A stretch of 64,000 nt of DNA from SVEL01 sp017381055 (GTDB taxonomy: Bacteria; Bacillota; Clostridia; Lachnospirales; Lachnospiraceae). Position 1 is the first letter of the stretch. Each line of letters starts with the position of its first letter. The stretch spans positions 1 to 64,000 of the forward strand of contig JAXJYC010000048.1 in assembly GCA_036307185.1 (NCBI GenBank). The letters run 5' to 3'. The translations under genes and the position numbers were made by a program. The notes under the pieces were generated by a model. That model searched no databases. It saw only the letters and a program-made list of their open reading frames with translations, and was not told the origin of the DNA. This document shows positions 8,475 to 17,873 of this stretch, piece after piece.

Positions 8475-9701
8475 TTATCTAACTGAATAAATCACTGTGC
8501 ACTGGGCACTTCTACCTAAAAGGTCAACTACCGAATATGAAACCTTATATTCACCAGGAATATTCAAATCAACTTCACCTGATACAACAATATCACTAGT
8601 TATATCATTGCCACATGTATCATAAGCTCTGATTCCATTTAAATAATCAAAGCTATCAAGCTCATAAATAACCTTATCTATAGCCCCCTCAATTCTTGGT
8701 TTCTTATCTTTCCAAGGATTGTTTTCATCTGGATCAGTTGGATCCCAATTAGTTCCTTCTGGAACCTTTATACATTCTGGCTTTCCAAGTGGACCTGGGT
8801 CTTCACTATCATAGATAACAACCTCAGTTCCTGATGGACAATTATCATGAATCCACTTAGCATCCTCAACTGTAAGACGTATACAACCATGAGAAACACC
8901 CAAACCAAGATTATTAAAATCTGTTGAATTCAAATCATCTTTGTTTAAGCTGTTATTGCCCGATGAATGGAACAATATAGAACCATGCACTCTTGAACAA
9001 TACTGGCCATACGACTTATAGAAAAGCTCTTTAAAAGTATATTTTTGATTAAGCTTAAATGTTCCTGCTGGTGTAGCCTCTCCACCTGTTGAACAAATCA
9101 TCGCCTTATAAGGAACTGTATAATTCCCCTCAGCATCCGGTGTATATATTGTTACACAATTAGCCAAGCGATTAACCATAATCTTATATGGTAATATATT
9201 CAATACTTGCTCCATAGCCTCTGCATCAACACTAGGATTCACTACTTCCTCAGCCGAACCATCTGGTGATTCTGTTGTCGACTCCTCATTATTTGACACA
9301 GTTCCACTTACAACACCATGAATATGGGCATCTTTATCATCTGATTGGACATCATCTCCCATAAACTCACCCATAACCTGTGTCTCGCCTGCTAAGGCTC
9401 CAGTTCTACGTTCCTCAAATGCAACACCATCAGTATATCTTACTACAAGGAAAAATATACAAATAGTCGCAAATATACATTCTATTTTAAAGACTGTTCT
9501 AATATTCTTTTTTATGCATTCCTTCGCTTTAATAAACGGATAGCAAATTGCTCTTTTTACACCATTTATCCCTTTAACAATCGCATAATGTATAAAACAT
9601 ACAACTAATATCACATAAAGCTGTGCTTTTATAAGCCATAAAGGCACATTATGTCTCTTATTAAAGGCTACGAATTTCTTAAGAAATTCTACTCTACTCA
9701 T
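8475..9701 (-). CDS. L,D-transpeptidase (YkuD) with C-terminal Ig-like domain
   Basis: The protein has two hydrophobic segments near the N-terminus (about residues 25-43 and 73-88), a low-complexity Ser/Thr/Glu spacer, a YkuD catalytic domain and a C-terminal Ig-like domain of the DUF5011 type. The catalytic signature HGSILFHS followed by SHGCIRL is intact, with the nucleophilic Cys at residue 273. Such enzymes make 3-3 cross-links in peptidoglycan or attach proteins to it, outside the membrane. I prefer the ATG at 9701, with GGAGG 4 nt upstream; an ATG nine codons earlier (9728) is possible. The neighbours give no further hint. Confidence 0.9.
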   Translation of the reverse strand: MSRVEFLKKFVAFNKRHNVPLWLIKAQLYVILVVCFIHYAIVKGINGVKRAICYPFIKAKECIKKNIRTVFKIECIFATICIFFLVVRYTDGVAFEERRTGALAGETQVMGEFMGDDVQSDDKDAHIHGVVSGTVSNNEESTTESPDGSAEEVVNPSVDAEAMEQVLNILPYKIMVNRLANCVTIYTPDAEGNYTVPYKAMICSTGGEATPAGTFKLNQKYTFKELFYKSYGQYCSRVHGSILFHSSGNNSLNKDDLNSTDFNNLGLGVSHGCIRLTVEDAKWIHDNCPSGTEVVIYDSEDPGPLGKPECIKVPEGTNWDPTDPDENNPWKDKKPRIEGAIDKVIYELDSFDYLNGIRAYDTCGNDITSDIVVSGEVDLNIPGEYKVSYSVVDLLGRSAQCTVIYSVR

Positions 9702-9799
9702 AGGTCCTCCACATAAGATTTTAGACATACTCTTTTATAGATTACCATACAAGCCCCTTGTTTTCAAGCATTTTCGACATCTAGCGACACTTTCTGACA

Positions 9800-9842
9800 A
9801 AAATAAAAAATAGGAATATACATCTGTCTTTTGTATATTCCC
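9800..9842 (-). terminator. Rho-independent terminator after the basic repeat protein
   Basis: On the minus strand GGAATATAC/GTATATTCC forms a 9-bp stem around an 11-nt loop and is followed by a long T-rich run (TATTTTTTATTTTTG). It lies 8 bp after the stop codon of the upstream gene. Confidence 0.8.
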
Positions 9843-9850
9843 ATTCATAT

Positions 9851-10441
9851 TTATAAATACATATCTAAATCATCATCATCATATGAGTCGTTCTCATATT
9901 CTCTTGTCCAATCTATGTTACCACTTCTCTTAGGTCTAGCAGTATGCTTAGCTGGTCTCTGATCTCCTCTTGATTCTGTATGTTTTTTCTTCATAGCTTT
10001 CTTTTCTTTTTCGATTCTATTAATAATCTCAAACTTATCTGGCTGCTGCTCTCTTGGCTTATTATCAGTCTTTGGCTTAGAGCGTCTTACTGGTGTCTCT
10101 TCATCCTTGTCTTTATCAAAGCCTTTGCCACCAAATCCGCTATTGCCATAGCCGCCATTATTGTAGCTACGCTGAGAACTATAACCACCATTGTTATTAG
10201 TTCTTGGCTTATACTCGCCGTTATTGCTTCTTGGTTTGTATTCACCATTATTACTTCTTGGCTTATACTCTCCGTTGCCTTTTCCCTGACCATCACGCTT
10301 AAATCCGCCTCTTGGTCTATCTTGACTTCCTCTGTTGTCAGTTGTGTAGATTCTCTTTTCTCTTTTTTCTCCTTCTACACTTCTGTTGTTTCTTGGTCTG
10401 TTCTCATTGCTGTTGCTGTTTCCAGCGTTTGTAGTAACCAC
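9851..10441 (-). CDS. Basic low-complexity protein with GEYKPR repeats
   Basis: I do not recognise a defined domain. The 196-residue protein is rich in Asn, Arg, Gly and Lys and carries three consecutive nine-residue repeats of the form GEYKPR[ST]NN, then a Gly/Tyr/Asn-rich stretch. The C-terminal third is more ordered, with a predicted charged helix (about residues 135-160) and an acidic end (NDSYDDDDLDMYL). Such RGG/YGG-like composition suggests a disordered RNA- or DNA-binding protein, but this is inference. Translation starts at GTG (10441), with AGGAGG 8 nt upstream. It diverges from the GGDEF gene and is followed by its own terminator, so it is monocistronic. Confidence 0.7.
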   Translation of the reverse strand: MVTTNAGNSNSNENRPRNNRSVEGEKREKRIYTTDNRGSQDRPRGGFKRDGQGKGNGEYKPRSNNGEYKPRSNNGEYKPRTNNNGGYSSQRSYNNGGYGNSGFGGKGFDKDKDEETPVRRSKPKTDNKPREQQPDKFEIINRIEKEKKAMKKKHTESRGDQRPAKHTARPKRSGNIDWTREYENDSYDDDDLDMYL

Positions 10442-10632
10442 AAAATTTTCCTCCTACTTGTGTAAGTTTCCTTTCACATTATTATATCAAATAATTTATA
10501 CAAATCAATAAAATTTTACTTCAAAAATACATTTTTATATGCTATATTAGACATAAGTACATTTAAAATGGTAAGAGCTTGTATATTTATATAATTTTGT
10601 ATAATATTTTGGTTTATTAGGTGGGTATTAAT

Positions 10633-13600
10633 ATGAACGAAAATTTTGAACAATATATCGATACTTTTTCTGAAAATCTTCTTAATTCCCTACGTCGTCA
10701 GGGTTCTGATTGTAAGAAAATTTATGTGATTAAGCATTATAATACTTTTGATTTACGCGAGGAAGATGTTGCTCATCGTGCAGCTACATCGCCTAATGTA
10801 TATTATCATAACTTTGTAGGTTCGGATATGACAGATGCTTTCGAGCCTTTTTTGTCTATCATTAAAGATATGTACAACAAATATTACGCCAATAATAATC
10901 GCTATAAGGGAATTGATGATTTCCTTGATGTATGTGATATATACCCTCTTCATCGTTCAGTATTAAAATCATACATAGAAACTGGTATTTGTAAGCGATA
11001 CGAAGATATAATTGCTTGCGAGTGCGAGTACGAACATAAAATGTTCATTGAAAATATAAAAAACATCTTAAAACGCATTACTGACGATTATACAGTTTTT
11101 TTATATGTTAATAATCTTAATAAGGCCGCTATGTCAACCATTGAGTTACTTAAAGATATTTACGAAAATAACTCTCTAAATGGTCTACTTATTTTAGCTG
11201 CTTATAATGACTTACATTCTGTTCATACTCATATGAGCGACTTGTGGGAATCATACATTACATTACTTAAGCATAATGACTGTATTATAGACAGTATCTT
11301 TAACGAACAGGTTAAAATAGACTATTCAGGACACTTCCATTTTTCATCTCAGAAGCTTCCTGAATATTTAAGAAAATTAACTAATCTTTTTTACTGCTTA
11401 GATTTTGAACAATTCAACTATTATAAGCGTATAATTCATCAGAAACTAGAGATGGAACGTCTTAACGTAGATACACAATTCCGTTATAAGCTACTTAGAC
11501 TATTTGCAACATATTCTATCTACGCTAATGATTTATCTATGGCTAAGCTTTTATGTGATTCATTAAAAGAAATCTATGAAGAAGAAGACACATATGACAC
11601 TGGCTATACTTATAACTACCTTACTGCTATGACTCATATGTATAATGGTCGTCACATTAAGGCTCATATGCATGCCGAGAAATGTATGCAATTTGCAAGG
11701 GAAGAGGATGATGATTTCAACATCTTCAAAGCTGAATTATTAGATGTAATGATAAAGATGTCAGGTTGGCATAATTTATTCTTCTGTACTAATGATGTAC
11801 CTGTGGATGAATCCTTCTTAGAAAAAACTAAGCAATATAATTACATCAACCACTTAGCACATACATATATTTTTGCATTCGATAATGACAGAGAGCTATA
11901 TACAGACATCAACACAATCGATCAAACCCTTGTTCATTTTAACAAAGGTATTGATTTAGGTGTTTCTATCAAAAACGCTCAATTGCTTATGGATGCCTAT
12001 AGAAAGAATATTATGATTTCTTCTTCTAGTGGACACTTTGATATATCTAACCACTTTTACGCTAAGATGTTTGAGCTTGTTGGAAATACTGACCCACTTA
12101 AAGAAGGCGATATATATAAAGGTTGGGGCTACAACTGTTGTGCTACTGAACAATATCAGACAGCCCACGACCACTACAATAAAGCTTTGCAGGTATACTA
12201 TAAATTAAACATGCCTGATCAACTCTGTGAGGTTCTCTATAATATGTCAATCAACTGCATGTTATCAGAGGATTATGACAATGCATTTGCATATCTACAG
12301 ATGAGTCTTAAGATTGTAAGATCCTTACATCTTAATGACCTTCGTGTGTGTAATATCTCCAAGCTATTTGGTTTACTTACACTGTGTAGCTACCGTTTAG
12401 GAAATATGTACAACTGTCAGTTATACTTAGAATCAACAGGACAGTTTTTAAGTCATATACTAAGCAAGGATGTAACTCTTGCAACGACAAGTACAGACCC
12501 TTCTTACACTTTATGTGATGATGATTTATTCCTTTACTATTACGTAAATGCCCTTTTAACAAAGGATACTGGCGATTATGAAAAGGCGTTAAAAATTTTC
12601 AACATTGCTGAGTTCTACGTTAATCGTTCAGAAGGTAATCAGTTCTTTAGTATGGTCCAGCACAAGCTATCATTGGCTGAATTATATAGATTAATGGGCA
12701 ATGATTCAAAAGCAATGGAAGAATTATCTATAGCTATGAATTTCTGCGAAACTAATAACTACTATATTAATTCACAGAAAATATTAGCAGCCATGGCAGG
12801 CAGAGCATACAGCCCTATTAAATATAAACTCGTTCTTGATAAGGTTACTTTAGAAGATATTAATCTTCTCACAAAGCAAGCAGCCTTAGCTAAGAATTAC
12901 GATGCTACAAAGAAACAGCTTGAATTCCTTAATTCATGGCAGAAAATTACTGATATTACAAACAAAACAAAAGAATCCTTAACGGACTCTTGCTTAAACA
13001 CAATAGCAACAACCTTTAATTTGGATTCCATTACATATATTAAGTACATAAACAATGTACCTAATGTTGAATATAATACTGCAAATGTAACACTTAGCGA
13101 TGAAGAATTGGCTACAATTACAGATTATTTTAACATTCACCATTCTGGCTTTGTTACCTCAAAGATGAGAAAAAATTACAATGAATATACAACTATTATA
13201 AACAATTTCGATTCAAGTAATGTATGTTCCATTGTTTGTGTTCCATTTTATGTAAATGAAAAGCTAGACAATCTATTTATAAGTTGCATTTATATGAAGA
13301 ACAATTGGAACTCTGTCACTCATAAATATATGCTTGACGAGTCAGATATGAACATCTTCTCACTTGCTTATAGACAGCTTATCAATGCGTTAGAGATGTT
13401 AGAAAAGCAGCAGCAGATTACAAAGATTAATTCTAAGCTTGAAAATGCTGCGATTACAGATTATCTTACTGGACTTTACAACAGAGATGGCTTCCATACT
13501 ATGATTGATAATATTATTAGAGAATCAAGATTTTCTGGTGAACCGGTTGATTTATCAATTCTTTACATAGATCTTGATAACTTTAAATATTATAACGACA

Positions 13601-13986
13601 CATTTGGTCACGATATCGGAGACTTTATCCTTAGAAGTATAGCTAATTTACTTAAAGAAGCTGCTGCTGATAAGGGCTTCACAGTTCGTTTTGGTGGTGA
13701 TGAATTCCTCATCATATTAAAGAACGCCAATGCAGACTATAGTCAAAGAGTTGCTAAAAATGTATTAACCTCTATTATCGAAAAACGTGGCTATGCAGAG
13801 GATATTGAAAAACTTATAGATAAACCTGTTTCAATTCCTAACAACAAGAATGTATCTGCAAGTATCGGTATTGCAATTGCTCAGAATGTTAAAACACAGG
13901 ATGATTTAGCAATTGCATTAAAGCAAGCAGATTCTACTCTTTACGAAATCAAGCACACTACAAAAGGTGACTATAAAATGGCATAA
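10633..13986 (+). CDS. GGDEF regulator with degenerate ATPase and TPR regions
   Basis: This 1117-residue protein is a cytoplasmic putative diguanylate cyclase. The C-terminal domain (about 950-1115) has DYLTGLYNRDGF, the DLDNFKYYND metal site and an intact RFGGDEF active site. The usual RxxD inhibitory site five residues before GGDEF is absent. Residues 1-300 resemble an AAA_16/MalT-type ATPase module: a Walker-B-like strand (TVFLYVNNLNKAAMSTIELL) is visible, but no P-loop GxxxxGK(T/S) is found. The middle (about 300-760) is helical with TPR-like repeats, followed by a GAF-like part. Start: ATG with AGGTGGG 7 nt upstream. No membrane segments. It is the only plus-strand gene in a 39-kb stretch. 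Confidence 0.85.
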   Translation: MNENFEQYIDTFSENLLNSLRRQGSDCKKIYVIKHYNTFDLREEDVAHRAATSPNVYYHNFVGSDMTDAFEPFLSIIKDMYNKYYANNNRYKGIDDFLDVCDIYPLHRSVLKSYIETGICKRYEDIIACECEYEHKMFIENIKNILKRITDDYTVFLYVNNLNKAAMSTIELLKDIYENNSLNGLLILAAYNDLHSVHTHMSDLWESYITLLKHNDCIIDSIFNEQVKIDYSGHFHFSSQKLPEYLRKLTNLFYCLDFEQFNYYKRIIHQKLEMERLNVDTQFRYKLLRLFATYSIYANDLSMAKLLCDSLKEIYEEEDTYDTGYTYNYLTAMTHMYNGRHIKAHMHAEKCMQFAREEDDDFNIFKAELLDVMIKMSGWHNLFFCTNDVPVDESFLEKTKQYNYINHLAHTYIFAFDNDRELYTDINTIDQTLVHFNKGIDLGVSIKNAQLLMDAYRKNIMISSSSGHFDISNHFYAKMFELVGNTDPLKEGDIYKGWGYNCCATEQYQTAHDHYNKALQVYYKLNMPDQLCEVLYNMSINCMLSEDYDNAFAYLQMSLKIVRSLHLNDLRVCNISKLFGLLTLCSYRLGNMYNCQLYLESTGQFLSHILSKDVTLATTSTDPSYTLCDDDLFLYYYVNALLTKDTGDYEKALKIFNIAEFYVNRSEGNQFFSMVQHKLSLAELYRLMGNDSKAMEELSIAMNFCETNNYYINSQKILAAMAGRAYSPIKYKLVLDKVTLEDINLLTKQAALAKNYDATKKQLEFLNSWQKITDITNKTKESLTDSCLNTIATTFNLDSITYIKYINNVPNVEYNTANVTLSDEELATITDYFNIHHSGFVTSKMRKNYNEYTTIINNFDSSNVCSIVCVPFYVNEKLDNLFISCIYMKNNWNSVTHKYMLDESDMNIFSLAYRQLINALEMLEKQQQITKINSKLENAAITDYLTGLYNRDGFHTMIDNIIRESRFSGEPVDLSILYIDLDNFKYYNDTFGHDIGDFILRSIANLLKEAAADKGFTVRFGGDEFLIILKNANADYSQRVAKNVLTSIIEKRGYAEDIEKLIDKPVSIPNNKNVSASIGIAIAQNVKTQDDLAIALKQADSTLYEIKHTTKGDYKMA

Positions 13987-13995
13987 CGAATCACA

Positions 13996-14032
13996 CAAAA
14001 AGACCCTAGAAAAATCTAGGGTCTTAATTTTT
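13996..14032. terminator. Bidirectional terminator between convergent genes
   Basis: AAGACCCTAGA/TCTAGGGTCTT form an 11-bp stem with a 4-nt loop. On the plus strand AATTTTT follows, on the minus strand TTTTGTG follows. It serves the GGDEF gene and the convergent FliD-like gene. Confidence 0.85.
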
Positions 14033-14036
14033 ACAA

Positions 14037-14831
14037 CTAGAAAAGTGACGAGAACAAATCTCCTGTCGAATAGTTATCACTATACGAACCACTATTTGTA
14101 TATGTATTAGCCTTCGCTCCTTCTCTTGTAGCAGCATCATTGATAAACGAAGCCTGGGATGAAATACTCTTAGAGAACGAACTAGAACCAGTAAATGTAT
14201 CTTTTATATCATCGATATCAGCCGCCTTAAAAGTCTTCTCATCAATACTTAGACTCTTATCAGCATTAATTGTAATACCTAACTTCTTTAAGCTATTAGC
14301 ATACAAATCTGTAATATTAGTCATATTTGTAGTAGCCTTCTTGATGCCAGAAGCGTCCGACTCCTTTGAACTCTCTATTACATCATTATACTTATCTACA
14401 AAGCCTGATATAGACTTATATATAGCATCCATATCATATTCCTTAGTAGTTACAGATGTTCCATCTTCATTCTTTGTAGTAACTTCCTTCATAGCAAGAA
14501 GTTTCTCATCACCCTTCTTAGCAAAATCACTAGCAAGCTCACTTAAAGATGATGTGGCAGACTTAACTGCAGTCAAAGTTTTCGAGCTATCCTCAGCTAA
14601 AGATGTAGACACTTTATCCTTATTCTCTGTCTTATCTTTATCTTTTGTGCTTGAAGACTCCTCACTTTCAAGTTTCTTATAATATGCCTTTACCAACTTA
14701 CCATAGCTTCCGCTCTTTATACTATTGTAATCTGATAAAAAACTCATATCGAATATGCCACTTGATGAATTGTTATTATTATTAAGATTAGAAAATAAAT
14801 ACGATGTATCTGGTTTTAATCCTATACCCAT
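14037..14831 (-). CDS. Small Ser-rich protein resembling the C-terminal part of FliD
   Basis: The 264-residue protein has no signal peptide or membrane segment and is rich in Ser, Lys, Asp and Thr. The N-terminus is Asn/Ser-rich. The segment with FVDKYNDVI, then LYANSLKKLGITINADKSLSID, resembles the C-terminal FliD/flagellar hook-associated pattern (a helix with YN, followed by the LGI...DGSL.ID turn). A complete FliD is usually above 400 residues, so this is either a short paralogue or a different coiled-coil protein. No flagellar genes are nearby. Start: ATG with AAAGGAG 7-8 nt upstream. I regard the flagellar link as a hypothesis. Confidence 0.5.
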   Translation of the reverse strand: MGIGLKPDTSYLFSNLNNNNNSSSGIFDMSFLSDYNSIKSGSYGKLVKAYYKKLESEESSSTKDKDKTENKDKVSTSLAEDSSKTLTAVKSATSSLSELASDFAKKGDEKLLAMKEVTTKNEDGTSVTTKEYDMDAIYKSISGFVDKYNDVIESSKESDASGIKKATTNMTNITDLYANSLKKLGITINADKSLSIDEKTFKAADIDDIKDTFTGSSSFSKSISSQASFINDAATREGAKANTYTNSGSYSDNYSTGDLFSSLF

Positions 14832-14950
14832 AATATCACTCCTTTGAAAAACTGGCGGCCTCCATGCCTAAACACTGTTACTTTTTTCCATTATATCACT
14901 TCCCAACACCGTAAATCAATATCTATTTTTTCCAAATCCCTATGCACTCT

Positions 14951-15342
14951 CATAATTCGCATTATCAGAACCACACCGATATCTTGAGAATGATTTTCTG
15001 CAAAGTAACGTTACGACTGCGTACGAAATATCCAACGATTTTTATCCACATATCGAGTGCTCCGATGATTTGCTTATATGCCCCTCTTGATACTAAGACT
15101 GCGTGTATTTTCACCAAAACACAACTAGCTAGTGGTGTTTTTTTGAAAATATTCGCAGTAATAAACTTGTATCAAGGGGGCATTTAGCAAATCACGGGTT
15201 ACGAGTATAATCGTAGTTGCATAGCAACTGCGATTTAGTTCAGTGGATAAAAATTATTGGATATTTGTAGCAGGTTAACACAATTTATACGCAGAAAATC
15301 ATATCATAAAACTTTAATTTGGTTCTGATAATGAGAATTATG
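14951..15342. repeat. Palindromic element B (about 392 bp)
   Basis: The gap 14832-15402 contains, apart from promoter-like upstream sequence of the preceding gene and the leuS terminator, one long palindrome. Ends 14951-14972 and 15321-15342 match over 22 bp with one mismatch (core CATTATCAGAACC). Further inward GATTTTCTGC pairs with GCAGAAAATC, TATCCAACGATTTTTATCCAC with its right-arm counterpart, and GATTTGCTTATATGCCCC with a matching arm. The centre is AACTAGCTAGT. The end sequence and several inner blocks recur in element C at 63.3 kb. No ORF with coding character is inside. Confidence 0.8.
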
Positions 15343-15362
15343 TAATGTACATAGGAATTTGC

Positions 15363-15397
15363 AAAAAAACACACCGTAATTGATTTACGGTGTGTTT
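15363..15397 (-). terminator. Rho-independent terminator of leuS
   Basis: AAACACACCGTAA and TTACGGTGTGTTT form a 13-bp stem with a 5-nt loop; on the minus strand it runs straight into a T-run. It lies 5 bp after the leuS stop codon. Confidence 0.88.
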
Positions 15398-15402
15398 AGT
15401 AT

Positions 15403-17817
15403 TTATTTCATTACAATGTTTACAATTCTGCCTGGAACGTAGATTTCCTTTACGATATTGCCTGTAAGCTTATCTGCTATTTCTTCCTTAGCCTTAGCTA
15501 TTGCAGAATCCTTATCTGCATCCCTATCTATCATAACAGTAGCTCTTGTCTTACCATTGATCTGAACAGCGATCTCAACTGTACTCTCAACTGTCTTAGC
15601 TTCATCATACTGTGGCCAATTTTCGTATGCAATTGTGTTATCATGACCAAGCTTTGTCCAGATTTCTTCACCTACATGAGGACAAATACATGAGAACATT
15701 TTAATTAAGCCTTCCGCATACTCTTTTGGACATGTGCCTACTTTATAAACTTCATTTACAAAAATCATCATCTGGCTGATTGCTGTATTAAAGCCTAACT
15801 GTTCGTAGTCACTTGTAACCTTCTTAACTGTCTGGTGATATACTTTTTCAAGTGTGCCATCATTTTCTTCTGTAATGTTTTCTGAATTTGTGAAGAAATT
15901 CCATACACGAGTGATGAATTTTCTAGCACCAACTACACCGTTAGAATTCCATGGTTTAGACACTTCAAGAGGTCCCATGAACATTTCATAAAGTCTTAAT
16001 GTATCTGCACCGTACTCATTTACAATATCACTTGGATTAACAACGAACTCTGGGAAACGCTTACCCATTTTGATTCCGTTTTCACCTAAAATCATACCCT
16101 GGTGAACTAATTTCTGGAATGGTTCTTTTACTGGTGATAAGCCCTTGTCATATAAGAAACGGTTCCAAATACGTGCATACATTAAGTGACCTACTGCATG
16201 CTCAGGTCCGCCTACATATAAGTCAACTGGTAACCAGTGCTTTAATAATTCCTGATTTGCAAATTCTTTATCATTGTTTGGATCAATATATCTCATATAG
16301 TACCAAGATGAACCTGCAGAACCTGGCATAGTAGATGTCTCACGAATACCCTTTACGCCGTTTGCATCATACTGCTTCCATTCTTCTGCATTTTCAAGAG
16401 GTGCTTTACCATTTTTACCCTTATAATCCTCAAGTTCTGGTAAAACAAGTGGTAATTCTTCATCTGGAATAAAGTAAATTTCACCATCTTCTTTATATAC
16501 ACATGGAACAGGTTCGCCCCAGTATCTCTGACGAGCAAAAATCCATTCACGGAAGTGATAATTTACTTTTCTTCTTGCAACACCCTTATTTTCTAATTTA
16601 ACTGTGATAGCTTCTTTTGCTTCTTCTACAGTAAGACCTGTAAATTCTTCTGAATTGATTAACTTGCATCCTTTTCCAAGGTAATCCTGCTTCTCAAATG
16701 CGCACTCAGAAACATCGCGGCCTTCGATAACCTGAATCATATCAATATTATGAGCAATTGCATATTCGAAGTCACGCTGGTCATGGCTAGGAACCGCCAT
16801 AACTGCACCTGTACCATAGCTTGCAAGTACGAAATCACCGATGAAAAGTGGTACTTCTTTGCCATTTACAGGGTTAATTGCATATAAACCTTTTAACGGA
16901 CAGCCAGATTTTGTCTTATTTAATTCTGTACGGTCCATATCATTTTTCTTTAATGTTTCGTCAATATATGCCTGAACCTCTTCCTTGTTTTCCACACGAT
17001 CCATAAGGCCTTTCACGATTTCTCCATCTGGAGCAAGTACCATGAATGTGATACCATAAATAGTTTCAATACATGTTGTAAAGATAGAGAATTTTCCACC
17101 ACCTACGATATCAAAATCTACTTCTACACCAGTACTCTTACCAATCCAGTTCTTCTGAATTTCTTTTGTAGATGTTGGCCAATCAATTTCTTCTAAACCT
17201 TCTAATAATTTCTCAGCAAATGCAGGCTGATCAATTACCCACTGCTTCATGTTCTTTCTGATAACTGGATAGCCACCACGTTCTGATTTACCGTCGATTA
17301 CTTCATCGTTAGATAAAACAGTACCTAATTCTTCACACCAGTTAACTGGCATGTCAACAAGCTTTGCATATCCATCTTCGTATAACTTTTTGAAAATCCA
17401 CTGTGTCCACTTATAGAATGTAGGGTCAGAAGTTGCAATAACTTTAGACCAATCATAGTCAAAACCTAATTCTTTCAACTGATTAGAGAAAGTCTTAATG
17501 TTTTCCTGTGTGAATCCATTTGGATGATTTCCTGTAGAAACCGCATACTGCTCTGCAGGCAAACCGAAAGAATCATATCCCATTGGATGAAGGACATTGT
17601 AACCCTGCATACGTTTCATACGAGACATAATATCTGTAGCTGTGTATCCTTCTGGATGTCCTGCGTGAAGGCCTACTCCTGATGGGTATGGGAACATATC
17701 AAGTGCATAATATTTAGGCTTGCTAAAATCCCAAACATCTGTCTTGAAAGTCTCATTTTCCTCCCAATATTTCTGCCATTTCTTTTCCACCGTTTTGTGA
17801 TTGTACATTTCTGACAT
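15403..17817 (-). CDS. leuS: Leucine--tRNA ligase
   Basis: This 804-residue protein is a full-length bacterial class I leucyl-tRNA synthetase. The HIGH region reads PSGVGLHAGHPEGYTATD, and the editing (CP1) domain with TGAVMAVPSHDQRDFEYA is intact. The KMSKS loop reads ENGIKMGKRFPEFVVNPSD, so the usual KMSKS is replaced by KMGKR while the two lysine-type positions flanking are partly kept. The anticodon-binding and C-terminal domains follow. The enzyme charges tRNA-Leu. It is regulated by the T-box leader at 17981-18273. Start: ATG with AGGTAAG upstream; an in-frame ATG three codons later is less likely. Confidence 0.97.
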   Translation of the reverse strand: MSEMYNHKTVEKKWQKYWEENETFKTDVWDFSKPKYYALDMFPYPSGVGLHAGHPEGYTATDIMSRMKRMQGYNVLHPMGYDSFGLPAEQYAVSTGNHPNGFTQENIKTFSNQLKELGFDYDWSKVIATSDPTFYKWTQWIFKKLYEDGYAKLVDMPVNWCEELGTVLSNDEVIDGKSERGGYPVIRKNMKQWVIDQPAFAEKLLEGLEEIDWPTSTKEIQKNWIGKSTGVEVDFDIVGGGKFSIFTTCIETIYGITFMVLAPDGEIVKGLMDRVENKEEVQAYIDETLKKNDMDRTELNKTKSGCPLKGLYAINPVNGKEVPLFIGDFVLASYGTGAVMAVPSHDQRDFEYAIAHNIDMIQVIEGRDVSECAFEKQDYLGKGCKLINSEEFTGLTVEEAKEAITVKLENKGVARRKVNYHFREWIFARQRYWGEPVPCVYKEDGEIYFIPDEELPLVLPELEDYKGKNGKAPLENAEEWKQYDANGVKGIRETSTMPGSAGSSWYYMRYIDPNNDKEFANQELLKHWLPVDLYVGGPEHAVGHLMYARIWNRFLYDKGLSPVKEPFQKLVHQGMILGENGIKMGKRFPEFVVNPSDIVNEYGADTLRLYEMFMGPLEVSKPWNSNGVVGARKFITRVWNFFTNSENITEENDGTLEKVYHQTVKKVTSDYEQLGFNTAISQMMIFVNEVYKVGTCPKEYAEGLIKMFSCICPHVGEEIWTKLGHDNTIAYENWPQYDEAKTVESTVEIAVQINGKTRATVMIDRDADKDSAIAKAKEEIADKLTGNIVKEIYVPGRIVNIVMK

Positions 17818-17873
17818 TTTCTTACCTAACCTTTCTTAATTCCTAATATTAAGGTATCAAAACACCTTAATTG

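Noticed and set aside
9980..10465. 161-residue plus-strand ORF opposite the basic repeat protein gene
   Set aside because: Its hydrophobic composition is the complement of Asn/Arg/Lys codons. The minus-strand gene has a strong ribosome-binding site and terminator.
14140..14682. 180-residue plus-strand ORF opposite the FliD-like gene
   Set aside because: It is a mirror of a Ser/Lys-rich coding sequence on the minus strand and has no ribosome-binding site.
14942..15187. 81-residue plus-strand ORF across element B
   Set aside because: It covers the left arm and centre of the palindrome, has no start signals and no recognisable protein features.
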